Part shown: positions 18,153 through 26,289 of the stretch, piece after piece
Layout: each line of letters opens with the position of its first letter
Position numbering within the stretch: position 1 is the stretch's first letter
Assembly (NCBI RefSeq): GCF_003797185.1
Contig: NZ_RKMH01000008.1
Location: forward strand, 1 to 64,000
Source of the DNA: Gordonia oryzae
GTDB taxonomy: Bacteria > Actinomycetota > Actinomycetes > Mycobacteriales > Mycobacteriaceae
DNA length: 64,000 nucleotides
Direction: 5' to 3'
Translations under genes and position numbers: made by a program
The notes under the pieces: model-generated
The model's input: the letters and a program-made list of their open reading frames with translations, nothing else
Told to the model about the DNA's origin: nothing
Databases searched by the model: none

Positions 18153-19408
18153 CGCCGTCGGCCATCCCCCTGGGATCATGGGAGCGCGACCCGCGCCGGT
18201 ACTGGGAGGGCTTCACCGAGGCGCTCACCGCTGCCGGAGTCGACAGTCCCGCCCTTGTCCTCGACACGTCCGCGCTTGAATACAATGTGGCCGACCTGCT
18301 GCGCCGCGCCGGTGGCGTACCCATCCGCGTGGCCAGCAAGTCGTTGCGGGTCCGCTCGGTCATCGCCGACCTCGTCGCCCGCCCGGGATTCGCCGGGGTG
18401 CTGGCCTACGACCTCGACGAAGCACGCTGGCTGGCAACCGAATCCGGTATCACCGATGTGTTGATGGGATACCCGACGGTACGTGCGAGCGCCATCGGCG
18501 GGTTCCTCGCCGACGAGACGGCCACCACAAGGGTGACGTTGCTCGTCGACTCCGTGGCACATCTCGACGCGATCGATGCGATCGCGGCTCCCGGCTCCCG
18601 CCCGCCGGTCCGGGTCGCCATCGACCTCGACGCGTCGTTGCGTGCACTCGGCGGTCGCGTTCATCTCGGTGTGCGGCGTTCGCCCATCCACGATCAAGAC
18701 GCCGCACTTGCCCTCGGTCGCTCGATCGTCGATCGCCCGGGCTTCGATCTGGTCGGCGTGATGTCCTACGAGGCACAGGTCGCCGGGGTCGGCGACGACG
18801 TACCCGGCAAACGCGCGAAGAACGGGGCCGTGCGTCTGATGCAGCGTGCCTCCATGGCCGAGATCCGGCGTCGCCGTGGACGAGTCGTGGCGGCGCTGCG
18901 CGACATCGCACCGCTGGAGATCGTCAACGCCGGCGGCACCGGTTCCCTGGAGGCCACCTCACACGACACCGCGGTGACCGACATCGCGGCCGGCAGCGGC
19001 GTTTTCGGCGGCCACCTGTTCGACACCTACCGCCGCTTCCGGCCCGCGCCGGCGCTCGCGTTCGGGCTCGACGTGGTGCGTGTTCCCGCGCCGGGCTTCG
19101 TCACCTGCGCCGGCGGCGGATGGATTGCCTCGGGCCCACCGGCGCCCGATCGCCTGCCCCGCCCGGTGTGGCCCCGCGAGCTGCACTACGTGGGGACCGA
19201 AGCGGCCGGTGAGGTGCAGACGCCGCTGCACGGGCCGGGAACCGAGGGACTGCGGATCGGGGATCGGGTCTGGTTCCGCCACACCAAATCCGGCGAGGTG
19301 TGCGAACGGTCGTCGCGAGTCGCGCGGATCGCGCGGACCGCCGACGGGACGGCCCGGGTCGAGGCGCTGACGCCCACCTACCGTGGAGAGGGGAAGTGTT
19401 TCCTGTGA
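18149..19408 (+). CDS. PLP-dependent amino-acid aldolase/deaminase (alanine racemase-fold, D-threonine aldolase-like)
   Basis: The protein has 419 residues. An alanine-racemase-type N-terminal barrel holds the PLP lysine (RVASKSLR, Lys64), and a C-terminal D-serine dehydratase-like beta domain contains the GDRVWFRHTKSGEVCERSSR region with likely metal ligands. Such enzymes cleave D-threonine-type 3-hydroxy-D-amino acids or deaminate D-serine-type substrates. It is coupled to the TetR gene upstream (ATGA) and the oxidase downstream (GTGA). The substrate is inferred only at family level. Confidence 0.82.
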   Translation: MTPSAIPLGSWERDPRRYWEGFTEALTAAGVDSPALVLDTSALEYNVADLLRRAGGVPIRVASKSLRVRSVIADLVARPGFAGVLAYDLDEARWLATESGITDVLMGYPTVRASAIGGFLADETATTRVTLLVDSVAHLDAIDAIAAPGSRPPVRVAIDLDASLRALGGRVHLGVRRSPIHDQDAALALGRSIVDRPGFDLVGVMSYEAQVAGVGDDVPGKRAKNGAVRLMQRASMAEIRRRRGRVVAALRDIAPLEIVNAGGTGSLEATSHDTAVTDIAAGSGVFGGHLFDTYRRFRPAPALAFGLDVVRVPAPGFVTCAGGGWIASGPPAPDRLPRPVWPRELHYVGTEAAGEVQTPLHGPGTEGLRIGDRVWFRHTKSGEVCERSSRVARIARTADGTARVEALTPTYRGEGKCFL

Positions 19409-20715
19409 CCATCGCGAGTTGGCGCAACTGGGGCGGGACCGCGCAGTGCACACCGGACGCCGTGCACTCCCCCGCCCGGATCGACGACGTCGTCGCGCTG
19501 GTCGAGCGTGCCGCGCAGGCACATTCGACGGTCAAGGCCGTCGGGGCGGGCCACAGCTTCTCCCCCATCGCGGTGGCGCCGCAGCATCAAGTGATCATGT
19601 CCGGTTTGCGCGGACTCGTCGACGTCGACGCCGCCGCCCGGCGCGTCACTCTGCGTGCGGGCACCCATCTCCACGAGTTACCCGCCCTGCTCGGCGAGCA
19701 CGGTCTGGCCATGACGAACCTCGGCGACGTGGACCGGCAAACCATCTCTGGGGCCACCTCCACCGGAACCCATGGCACCGGAATCGCTTTCGGCGGTATC
19801 AGCACCCAGATCGTCGGCGCGACCCTCGTGTCCGGAACCGGTGAGGTCGTCACCGTGTCCGAGGACGATCCCGACCTGGCCGCCGTCGCGTTGGGCCTCG
19901 GTGCGCTCGGCATCCTCATCGACCTGACCATCGAGTGCGTTCCCGCGTTCTCCATCCGGGCCGAGGAGTACCCGCTCGACGCCGATGACGCGATCGACGG
20001 TTTCCTCGAACGCGTGGAGACACAGGATCATCACGAGTTCTACTGGTTCCCGCACACCAACTGCGCGCTGGCGAAGACCAACACCCGACTCGACGGCCTG
20101 GTCGAGCCGTCGGGTGCCGGCGCGGTGCGCCGCTACGTCGATGACGAGATCCTCTCCAACCGCCTGTACGGCGCCGTGTGCGCGCTCGGCTCCCGTCTGC
20201 CCGCAGTGGTTCCCGCGATGAGTCAGCTGTCCGGGCGAGTGCTGTCGGCCCGCACGTTCACCGACCGCTCCGACAAGGTGTTCGTCTCCTCTCGCACGGT
20301 CCGCTTCCGGGAGATGGAGTACGCGGTCCCGCTGGAGGCGACCCCGACGGTACTGCACGAGCTACGAAAAATGATCGACCGCAAGCGCTATCGGATCAGC
20401 TTCCCCGTCGAGGTCCGCGCCGCCGCGGGCGACGATCTGATGCTCTCGACCGCATCCGGTGGACCGCGGGGGTATATCGCCGTGCACCGATACCACCACG
20501 ACGACCCCGCCGACTCCGCCGCATATTTTGCCGATGCCGAGGCGATCATGACCGATCACGGCGGTCGCCCGCATTGGGGCAAGATGCACACACGCGACGC
20601 CGGGTATCTTCGATCGGTCTACCCGCGCTTCGACGAATTCCTGGCCGTCCGAGACCGGTTCGACCCGGATCGGGTGTTCACCAACACCTACCTGAACCAG
20701 GTGCTCGGTTCCTGA
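19405..20715 (+). CDS. FAD-linked sugar-1,4-lactone oxidase (D-arabinono-1,4-lactone oxidase family)
   Basis: The protein has 436 residues from GTG 19405, overlapping the previous stop; GTG 19396 is an alternative. An FAD-binding PCMH domain is followed by an ALO-type C-terminal domain. AVGAGHSFSP contains His50, the expected covalent FAD attachment site, and the C-terminus has the HWGK motif and RFDPDRVFTNTYL. Members oxidise aldono-lactones. Pairing with the PLP enzyme recurs in actinobacteria as I recall, but the joint pathway is not known to me. Confidence 0.85.
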   Translation: MTIASWRNWGGTAQCTPDAVHSPARIDDVVALVERAAQAHSTVKAVGAGHSFSPIAVAPQHQVIMSGLRGLVDVDAAARRVTLRAGTHLHELPALLGEHGLAMTNLGDVDRQTISGATSTGTHGTGIAFGGISTQIVGATLVSGTGEVVTVSEDDPDLAAVALGLGALGILIDLTIECVPAFSIRAEEYPLDADDAIDGFLERVETQDHHEFYWFPHTNCALAKTNTRLDGLVEPSGAGAVRRYVDDEILSNRLYGAVCALGSRLPAVVPAMSQLSGRVLSARTFTDRSDKVFVSSRTVRFREMEYAVPLEATPTVLHELRKMIDRKRYRISFPVEVRAAAGDDLMLSTASGGPRGYIAVHRYHHDDPADSAAYFADAEAIMTDHGGRPHWGKMHTRDAGYLRSVYPRFDEFLAVRDRFDPDRVFTNTYLNQVLGS

Positions 20716-20758
20716 CGGTTCCGGCCACTGCGGTTGCCGAACCAGCACCGACACAATC

Positions 20759-20913
20759 GGTCTCGAGCCTCGTCGCTATCGCTCCGCACACCTCGACCAC
20801 CGGAGTAGGGGCACCTCGACCACCGGGATGAGGCATTTCCACCGCCGGGATACGGTCACTGCCCCTTCCGATGGTCGAGGTACCGACGAGCGCAGCGAGG
20901 AGGCCTCGGGACC
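20759..20913. repeat. Facing pair of dispersed intergenic repeats
   Basis: A forward copy of the GGTCTCGAG...CACCTCGACCACCGG repeat lies at 20759-20803. Shorter CACCTCGACCACCGG pieces follow, and an inverted, slightly longer relative ending GGCCTCGGGACC lies at 20868-20913. The whole 20716-20961 spacer between the oxidase and xdhC genes is made of this material, and no gene is supported. The paired opposite copies could form a large stem in RNA and might act as a terminator. Confidence 0.65.
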
Positions 20914-20961
20914 GCCGCAGCCCGAGTGGCGCGCGCGGGCCAGGGCGCCGACACTGGGAGT

Positions 20962-22041
20962 ATGCGTGATGTTCTCCCCGCCCTGGTACGGCACCTGGAG
21001 AGCGGTCCGGTCGCCCTGGCCCGGGTGATCTCGACGACCGGCGCGTCGCCGCGTGCCGTCGGGTCGGCCATGCTGATCACCGCCGACGGGGAGATCATCG
21101 GGTCGTTGTCGGGCGGGTGTGTCGAATCGGCGATCATCGACAGTGCCGCAGAGACGTTGAGCGACGAGACCGCGACCATCGAGCACTTCGGACTCGCCGA
21201 CCCCGACGGCATCGCAATCGGATTGACCTGCGGCGGAGAGATGGAAGTGCTCGTCGAGCCGCTCGGCGCCGGGCACCTGGACGCGGTGCGACGCCTCGCC
21301 GCGGCGGTGGCCGCGGGCACACCGATCGCCCTGGCCGCCACCCTGAGCGCAAGTCCGGCGTGGCACGTGGCCACTCCCGATGACCAGCGACCGTGGCGAC
21401 ACCTCGACGCCGACATCGCCGACCTACTCGCCACCGGCCGCAGCGGCATCATCGGTGTCGACGACTGCGAGACCGGCCCACAGGGTGACCGGCCGCGCAC
21501 GTTTGTGCAGACCTTCGGCCCGCGCTCACGGCTGATCCTGGTGGGCGCCAACGACTTCGTCCGCGCGCTTGCCACTCTGGGGTCAGCGCTGGGCCATCAC
21601 GTGACCGTCGTCGATGCCCGCGCGGTGTTCGCGACCCACACGCGGTTCCCCGACGCCGACGAGGTGATCGTCGACTGGCCGCACCGCTATCTCGCCCAGG
21701 AGATCACCGAACACCGCACCGACAGGTCGACATGCGTGTGCGTGATGACCCACGACGCCAAATTCGATGTGCCGACGTTGTGCACGGCGTTGGGTTCCGA
21801 CCGGGTGGGATTCGTCGGCGCCCTCGGTTCCCGCCGGACCGTCGCCGACCGAAACGCCCGCCTCGTGGAGGCGGGCGTCACGGCAGATCAGTTGGCGCGG
21901 TTACGTTCTCCGCTGGGGTTGGATCTCGGGGCACACACCCCGGCCGAGGTCGCCGTGTCGATCGCCGCCCAACTGATCGCCGACCGGCACGACGCCTCGG
22001 GAATGTCGTTGACCCTAACGAGTGGACCCATCCACCGGTGA
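20962..22041 (+). CDS. XdhC/CoxI family protein (molybdenum hydroxylase maturation)
   Basis: The protein has 359 residues from ATG 20962, with GGGAG 4 nt upstream. The N-terminal XdhC/CoxI domain has the SGGCVE motif followed by LTCGGEM. The C-terminal Rossmann-type XdhC_C domain follows (LILVGANDFVRALATLGSAL and FVGALGSRRT). XdhC proteins bind and sulfurate molybdenum cofactor for xanthine dehydrogenase-type enzymes. No molybdenum hydroxylase gene is in the window, although moaA and moaD genes lie at 62.5-63.9 kb. The 3' end overlaps the convergent permease gene by 27 bp. Confidence 0.88.
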   Translation: MRDVLPALVRHLESGPVALARVISTTGASPRAVGSAMLITADGEIIGSLSGGCVESAIIDSAAETLSDETATIEHFGLADPDGIAIGLTCGGEMEVLVEPLGAGHLDAVRRLAAAVAAGTPIALAATLSASPAWHVATPDDQRPWRHLDADIADLLATGRSGIIGVDDCETGPQGDRPRTFVQTFGPRSRLILVGANDFVRALATLGSALGHHVTVVDARAVFATHTRFPDADEVIVDWPHRYLAQEITEHRTDRSTCVCVMTHDAKFDVPTLCTALGSDRVGFVGALGSRRTVADRNARLVEAGVTADQLARLRSPLGLDLGAHTPAEVAVSIAAQLIADRHDASGMSLTLTSGPIHR

Positions 22042-23853
22042 CCCCGAGGTCGGCGACTCCGCCGCGGGTTGGCCGGTGGTGGAATCGACGGCGATGTCGG
22101 AGGTCACTGACGACGTCGGGGCGGCCGACATGTCCTGCGCGGGAAGCACATGCTGACCGGTGCGATCACAGGACAACGCCAGCGAGCTGATGTACTGCTT
22201 CTCGCCGTTCGGGCCGGGCACCGCCGAGGCAATCATGTCCGGGCGTTCGAACTCAATGCCGGTGACACAGCACAGCAGTCGCGCATCTGTCGGGTTGCCG
22301 TGCTCGTCGTACATCGGGATGTCGATGCCGTCGTCGTAACGACGCAGGTAGAACTTGCCCTTGGTGGCCAGCGCCAGAATCGGCGGCAGCACGACGGCGA
22401 GCACCAATGCCACCAGCGGCGAGTACGGCTGGATCGCATCACCGAAGACGTGGAAGTACACCAGGATCGAGGCTCCCGCCGACACGATCAGGGCTCCGAA
22501 TCCGACGGGGTTCACGTTGTGGATCATGCCGCGCCGGAACTCGGGCTGCTTGGGCGAGATCCCGAGCAGGTACTTGTTGATCGCAATGTCGGAGGCCACG
22601 ACGGCGATCCAGGCGATACCGCAGTTGGCGTAGAAGTTGAGCAGGTTGTTCAGGAAGCTGAACATGTCCGCTTCCATCAACACGATGGCGATGAAGACGT
22701 TGAAGAACAGGAACACCAGTCGACCCGGGTAGGTCTTGGTGACGCGGGTGAACGCGTTGGTCCAGGCCAACGATCCCGAGTATGCGTTGGTGACGTTGAT
22801 CTTCACCTGGCTGATGACCACCAGGATCACCGCGAGGGTCAAAGCGAGCCAGTGCGGCAGGAAGTCCTGATAGATCTCGACAAACTGATGCACCGGCTGG
22901 TTGGCGATCCCGGCGTTGTCGACGCTGATGCCGATGAGGTAGACGGCCAGGAACAGGCCGACGATCTGCTTGATGGCACCGAAGAACACCCAGCCGGGTC
23001 CGGCGGTGAGAGTGGCGATCCACCACTTGCGGGTGTTCTCCGGGGTGCGCGGCGGCATGAATCGCAGGTAGTCGATCTGCTCGGCGATCTGCGCTATCAG
23101 CGACAGACACACGCCTGCGGCCAGCATGGTGCCGGCGAAGCTGACACCCTTGCCCAGCGGGCTGCCCGCGGAGTCGACACCGCTGAACGCGAAGAAGTCA
23201 CCGATCGCCGACGGGTGCTTGATCACCAGGTACAAAAACGGCAGCACCATCATGATCAGCCACAGCGGGGTGGTCCACACCTGCAGTTTGGCCAGGGTGT
23301 TCATGCCGTAGATGACCAGCGGGATGATCAGCACCGAGGACAGCAGATAGCCGATCCACAGCGGAATGTGCAGGCCCAGCTGAAGTCCCTGCGCCATGAT
23401 CGAACCCTCGAGCGCGAAGAAGATGAAGGTGAAGGACGCGAAGATGACGTTGGTCAGCACCGAGCCGTAGTAGCCGAATCCGCTTCCGCGCGTGATGAGA
23501 TCGAGGTCGATGTTGTACCGTGCGGCGTAGTAGGCCAGCGGATAGCCGGTGAGTACGATCACCACTGCGAAGAACAGGATGCCCCACAAGGCATTTCCCG
23601 TGCCGTTGGCGATTCCGATGTTGGCACCGATCGCGAAGTCGGCCAGGTAGGCGATACCGCCGAGGGCCGAGATTGCGACGACCCCCGGGCCCCACTTTCG
23701 GTAGCTGCGCGGCGCGAACCGCAGTGTGTAGTCCTCCAAGGACTCACGCGCGGCGGCCGCCTGCGCACCAGTGGCGATGATGCTGTGTTCGGCGTTCTCG
23801 ATCTCTCCGACTCCTGCGGAGAGATCGTCGGCTCCGTGGTGCTTTTTCGACAC
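22015..23853 (-). CDS. NCS1-family purine/cytosine permease with long cytoplasmic tail
   Basis: The protein has 612 residues. The first ~70 are hydrophilic, followed by about twelve membrane segments of the nucleobase:cation symporter-1 family (WGPGVVAISALGGIAYLADF, GFGYYGSVLTNV, NVTNAYSGSLAWTNAF). After the last helix there is an unusual ~110-residue tail with a Cys pair (RLLCCVTG), a third Cys (ALSCDRTG) and a Ser/Pro/Thr-rich end. The substrate is likely a purine, cytosine, allantoin or similar nitrogen compound. A possible GlnR site 47-85 bp upstream fits nitrogen control. Confidence 0.87.
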   Translation of the reverse strand: MSKKHHGADDLSAGVGEIENAEHSIIATGAQAAAARESLEDYTLRFAPRSYRKWGPGVVAISALGGIAYLADFAIGANIGIANGTGNALWGILFFAVVIVLTGYPLAYYAARYNIDLDLITRGSGFGYYGSVLTNVIFASFTFIFFALEGSIMAQGLQLGLHIPLWIGYLLSSVLIIPLVIYGMNTLAKLQVWTTPLWLIMMVLPFLYLVIKHPSAIGDFFAFSGVDSAGSPLGKGVSFAGTMLAAGVCLSLIAQIAEQIDYLRFMPPRTPENTRKWWIATLTAGPGWVFFGAIKQIVGLFLAVYLIGISVDNAGIANQPVHQFVEIYQDFLPHWLALTLAVILVVISQVKINVTNAYSGSLAWTNAFTRVTKTYPGRLVFLFFNVFIAIVLMEADMFSFLNNLLNFYANCGIAWIAVVASDIAINKYLLGISPKQPEFRRGMIHNVNPVGFGALIVSAGASILVYFHVFGDAIQPYSPLVALVLAVVLPPILALATKGKFYLRRYDDGIDIPMYDEHGNPTDARLLCCVTGIEFERPDMIASAVPGPNGEKQYISSLALSCDRTGQHVLPAQDMSAAPTSSVTSDIAVDSTTGQPAAESPTSGSPVDGSTR

Positions 23854-23899
23854 GCAGTCCCCTTCCAGGAATGAACTGCGATCACGCTAGGGCTGATGC

Positions 23900-23938
23900 G
23901 TTTCCGAAAGGTACCCCTACATGTTTCGGCAACATTAC
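23900..23938 (-). promoter_or_regulatory. Candidate GlnR-type nitrogen-control operator upstream of the NCS1 permease
   Basis: Read on the minus strand there are two half-boxes, GTAAT-N6-GAAAC (23938 to 23923) and GGTAC-N6-GAAAC (23915 to 23900), separated by 7 bp. The actinobacterial GlnR consensus is GTnAC-N6-GAAAC in tandem about 22 bp apart; here the GAAAC repeats are 23 bp apart. It lies 47-85 bp upstream of the permease ATG. The match is by eye. Confidence 0.45.
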
Positions 23939-23991
23939 ACGCTCGGCATATCGGGCAATCCGGGCGCCTACTCGGGACTGACGGGCCCGAA

Positions 23992-24723
23992 CTACGTTCC
24001 GGAAAATCGCGGGGCGCGGCGCTCGGCGCGCGCGGCGCGGCCCTCGGCGAGATCGTCACTGTGCCAGGCACGCATCATCGCGGCATGACGTTCTTCGGGC
24101 GCCACGTCCCGGGCACCGTCGCCGTTGAGGACGAGTTTGTAGTGCTGCAGGGTCAGCGGCGCAAGCTCGGCGATGGTCGCCGCCCAGTGCTGGGCGTCGG
24201 CCACATCACCGATGCGATTGGCGAATCCGAGGTCGTGGGCCCGATCAGCCGAGAGTGGTTCGCAGCCGATCAGCATCCCGGCGGCCTGCCCGGCGCCGAC
24301 GAGTGAGACCAACCGGCGGATGGTCCATTCGTCCACGGCAACACCGATTCTGGCGGCCGGGATGCCGGCGATCGCGTCGGGTGCCATGACCCGCAGGTCG
24401 GCGGCCATCGTGAGCTGGAGTCCGGCGCCGAGCGCCGCGCCGTTGACCGCGGCGATCACCGGGACCGGGGTCGACTCGATCTGCTGCAACGTGGCGACAA
24501 GGTGGTCGAGGAAGCCGGGGTCATACACCGGACCCGACAGGTCGGCGCCGGCGGAGAACGCGCTGCCCCGCCCGGTGAGCACGATCGCCCGGGCACCCGC
24601 ATCGACAGCCCCGGTGAAGGCCGCGCCGAGAGCCTCGATCACCTCTTCGTTGAGAGCATTGCGCTTGTCGGGGCGGTCGAGTTCGATTGTCGTCACCGCG
24701 CCATCTGTACTCGTTGCAATCAT
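23992..24723 (-). CDS. echA6: Enoyl-CoA hydratase/isomerase family protein, EchA6-like
   Basis: The protein has 243 residues from ATG 24723, the length I recall for mycobacterial EchA6. The crotonase fold is clear: RPDKRNALN, the oxyanion segment SAGADLSGP, and AAVNGAALGAGLQL. The C-terminal pattern (GFANRIGDVADAQHWAA, LAPLTLQHYKLVLN) strongly resembles EchA6. The usual catalytic glutamates of hydratases are not evident, consistent with EchA6 being a non-catalytic acyl-CoA-binding protein that feeds mycolic acid synthesis. Closeness to the MBL and ctpE genes also fits that neighbourhood. A catalytic paralog cannot be excluded. Confidence 0.75.
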   Translation of the reverse strand: MIATSTDGAVTTIELDRPDKRNALNEEVIEALGAAFTGAVDAGARAIVLTGRGSAFSAGADLSGPVYDPGFLDHLVATLQQIESTPVPVIAAVNGAALGAGLQLTMAADLRVMAPDAIAGIPAARIGVAVDEWTIRRLVSLVGAGQAAGMLIGCEPLSADRAHDLGFANRIGDVADAQHWAATIAELAPLTLQHYKLVLNGDGARDVAPEERHAAMMRAWHSDDLAEGRAARAERRAPRFSGT

Positions 24724-24789
24724 GGACACAGAGCCTACCGAGCCGGTGGCCGGTACATGCCGCTCACGTGGACATGACAGGCTGGCACG

Positions 24790-25929
24790 ATGCACGCCGA
24801 TACCGACGTCCTCGTCGTCGGCGGGGGTCAGGCGGGATTGTCGGCGGCCTACTTCCTGGAACGCTTCGGGCTGCACGGACGGTATCGGCTCCTCGACCAT
24901 TCACCGGGCCCCGGTGGCGCCTGGCAGTATCGATGGCCGACGCTGACCCTCGCCGCCGCAAATCATGTCCACGACCTGCCCGGATACGGGCTCGTCGAGG
25001 CGCTCGGGGTCGAGTGCGATCAGTTCCCCGCGGCCACCGCCGTCCCCGACTATTTCGGTCGGTACGAGGAGAAGTTCGGGCTGACAGTGGCGCGACCGGT
25101 CCACGTGCGCGCGGTCCATCGTGACGGTGACGGATTCCGAGCGTCGATCGTGGCGCCCGACGAGCACGGCGAACGCCGGGAATCCGAGGTGACGACGCAA
25201 ACGCTGATCAACGCCACTGGCACCTGGGAGCGGCCGTTCATTCCGCACATCCCCGGCATCGGCGACTTCCGGGGACGCCAGTTACACACCCACGATTACA
25301 CCGGCCCCGAGGAGTTCGCCGGACAACGCGTCCTGGTGGTCGGCGCCGGGATCTCGGCGATCCAACTTCTCATCGAGATCGCCCGCAACGCCCCCACGGC
25401 CACCACGTTCTGGTGTTCGCGTAGCGAGCCGCACTTTCGCGACTGCCCCTTCACCCCCGAGGAGGGCCGGGCGGCGGTCGCACGCGTCGAGGAGCGAGTG
25501 CGGGCCGGCCTGCCGCCGGCCTCGGTGGTGTCGGTAACGGGCCTGTCACTGACGCCGACCATCGCCGCGGCCCGGCGCGACGGGATTCTGCAGTGGCGAC
25601 CGATGTTCACCCGGATCACCGAGACCGGCGTGTGCTGGGATAGCGGTGGCGGTGACCTCGGGGTCGGCGATCTCGGGGTCGGCACCGAACTCGACGTCGA
25701 CGTCCTGTTCTGGAACACCGGATTCCGCAGTGCGCTGGACCACCTCGCGCCCCTACACCTGCGCGCGCCGGGTGGCGGGATCACGATGACCGGCCGACTC
25801 GCCACGACGGTGGCCGCCGACCCTCGGGTCCAATTGCTCGGTTACGGACCGTCGGCGTCGACGATCGGCGCGAATCGGGCGGGCCGGGAGGCCGCGCGTG
25901 TGATCGTCGATCTGCTCGACGCGTCGTGA
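24790..25929 (+). CDS. FAD-dependent NAD(P)-binding monooxygenase/oxidoreductase
   Basis: The protein has 379 residues with two dinucleotide-binding motifs: FAD-type VVGGGQAGLSA (9-19) and a second VVGAGISAIQ near residue 180 for NADPH. The layout resembles flavin-containing monooxygenases of the CzcO/YnfF type. A small internal repeat, DLGVG twice, is visible near residue 300. It is divergent from echA6 and ends exactly where a truncated gene on the other strand ends (TGATCA shared by both stops). The substrate is unknown. Confidence 0.8.
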   Translation: MHADTDVLVVGGGQAGLSAAYFLERFGLHGRYRLLDHSPGPGGAWQYRWPTLTLAAANHVHDLPGYGLVEALGVECDQFPAATAVPDYFGRYEEKFGLTVARPVHVRAVHRDGDGFRASIVAPDEHGERRESEVTTQTLINATGTWERPFIPHIPGIGDFRGRQLHTHDYTGPEEFAGQRVLVVGAGISAIQLLIEIARNAPTATTFWCSRSEPHFRDCPFTPEEGRAAVARVEERVRAGLPPASVVSVTGLSLTPTIAAARRDGILQWRPMFTRITETGVCWDSGGGDLGVGDLGVGTELDVDVLFWNTGFRSALDHLAPLHLRAPGGGITMTGRLATTVAADPRVQLLGYGPSASTIGANRAGREAARVIVDLLDAS

Positions 25930-26127
25930 TCAACCGATCACCACGACACGCGCCGGACCTCGGGTAGCGGCCTGTGCCGGTGCGATACCCACCGTGGACG
26001 GCGCAACCACCACGACGGCGGTGACCAGCGTTGCGGCGCTCGCCCTGGGGTGGGACGGAGTGTCGATCGGGCCATCGGAGACCTTCTGTTCTCCCCCGAA
26101 CTCGTTACCGCCCGCCCGTCGGGACAC
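25930..26127 (-). pseudogene. Remnant of a secreted SGNH/GDSL-type hydrolase (5' end only)
   Basis: From GTG 26127 the frame encodes a typical Sec signal (ATLVTAVVVVAPSTVG, then APAQA-AT) followed by RGPARVVVIG and a stop. In SGNH hydrolases the mature part often opens with a beta strand VVVIG followed by the catalytic D-S. The frame stops exactly at that glycine, next to the stop of the FAD monooxygenase. I infer a deletion that removed the catalytic body. The signal peptide is seen; the family identity is a guess from ten residues. Confidence 0.35.
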
Positions 26128-26289
26128 GAGGGTCCCCAGCGTGTTGCGGCTCCGCCCGAGTTCGTGCGAGTTCTCCTCATAGCAAGACCTTGCACGGCTG
26201 GACGGGATCACCGGTGACGAACTCGTCCCGCTACTGCGCCGGGTCAAACATGCGGGCGCGCTCGTGCACGGCGACAAACTCGCGCCGCC
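26128..26289. other. Spacer with a possible gene fragment
   Basis: The gap between the hydrolase remnant and the photolyase contains no complete gene. On the plus strand an open stretch 26183-26338 lacks a start codon and runs into the photolyase gene. It encodes a protein-like sequence (LARLDGITGDELVPLLRRVK, HAGALVHGDKLAPP) that looks like the C-terminus of a helical protein. It may be another remnant at a deletion joint; I do not recognise the family. Confidence 0.3.

Noticed and set aside
22150-23874. Long plus-strand reading frame (574 codons) opposite the NCS1 permease
   Set aside because: It is antisense to a well-recognised membrane protein; its composition (His/Arg/Gln/Asp-rich, no family motif) is typical of shadow frames in high-GC DNA.
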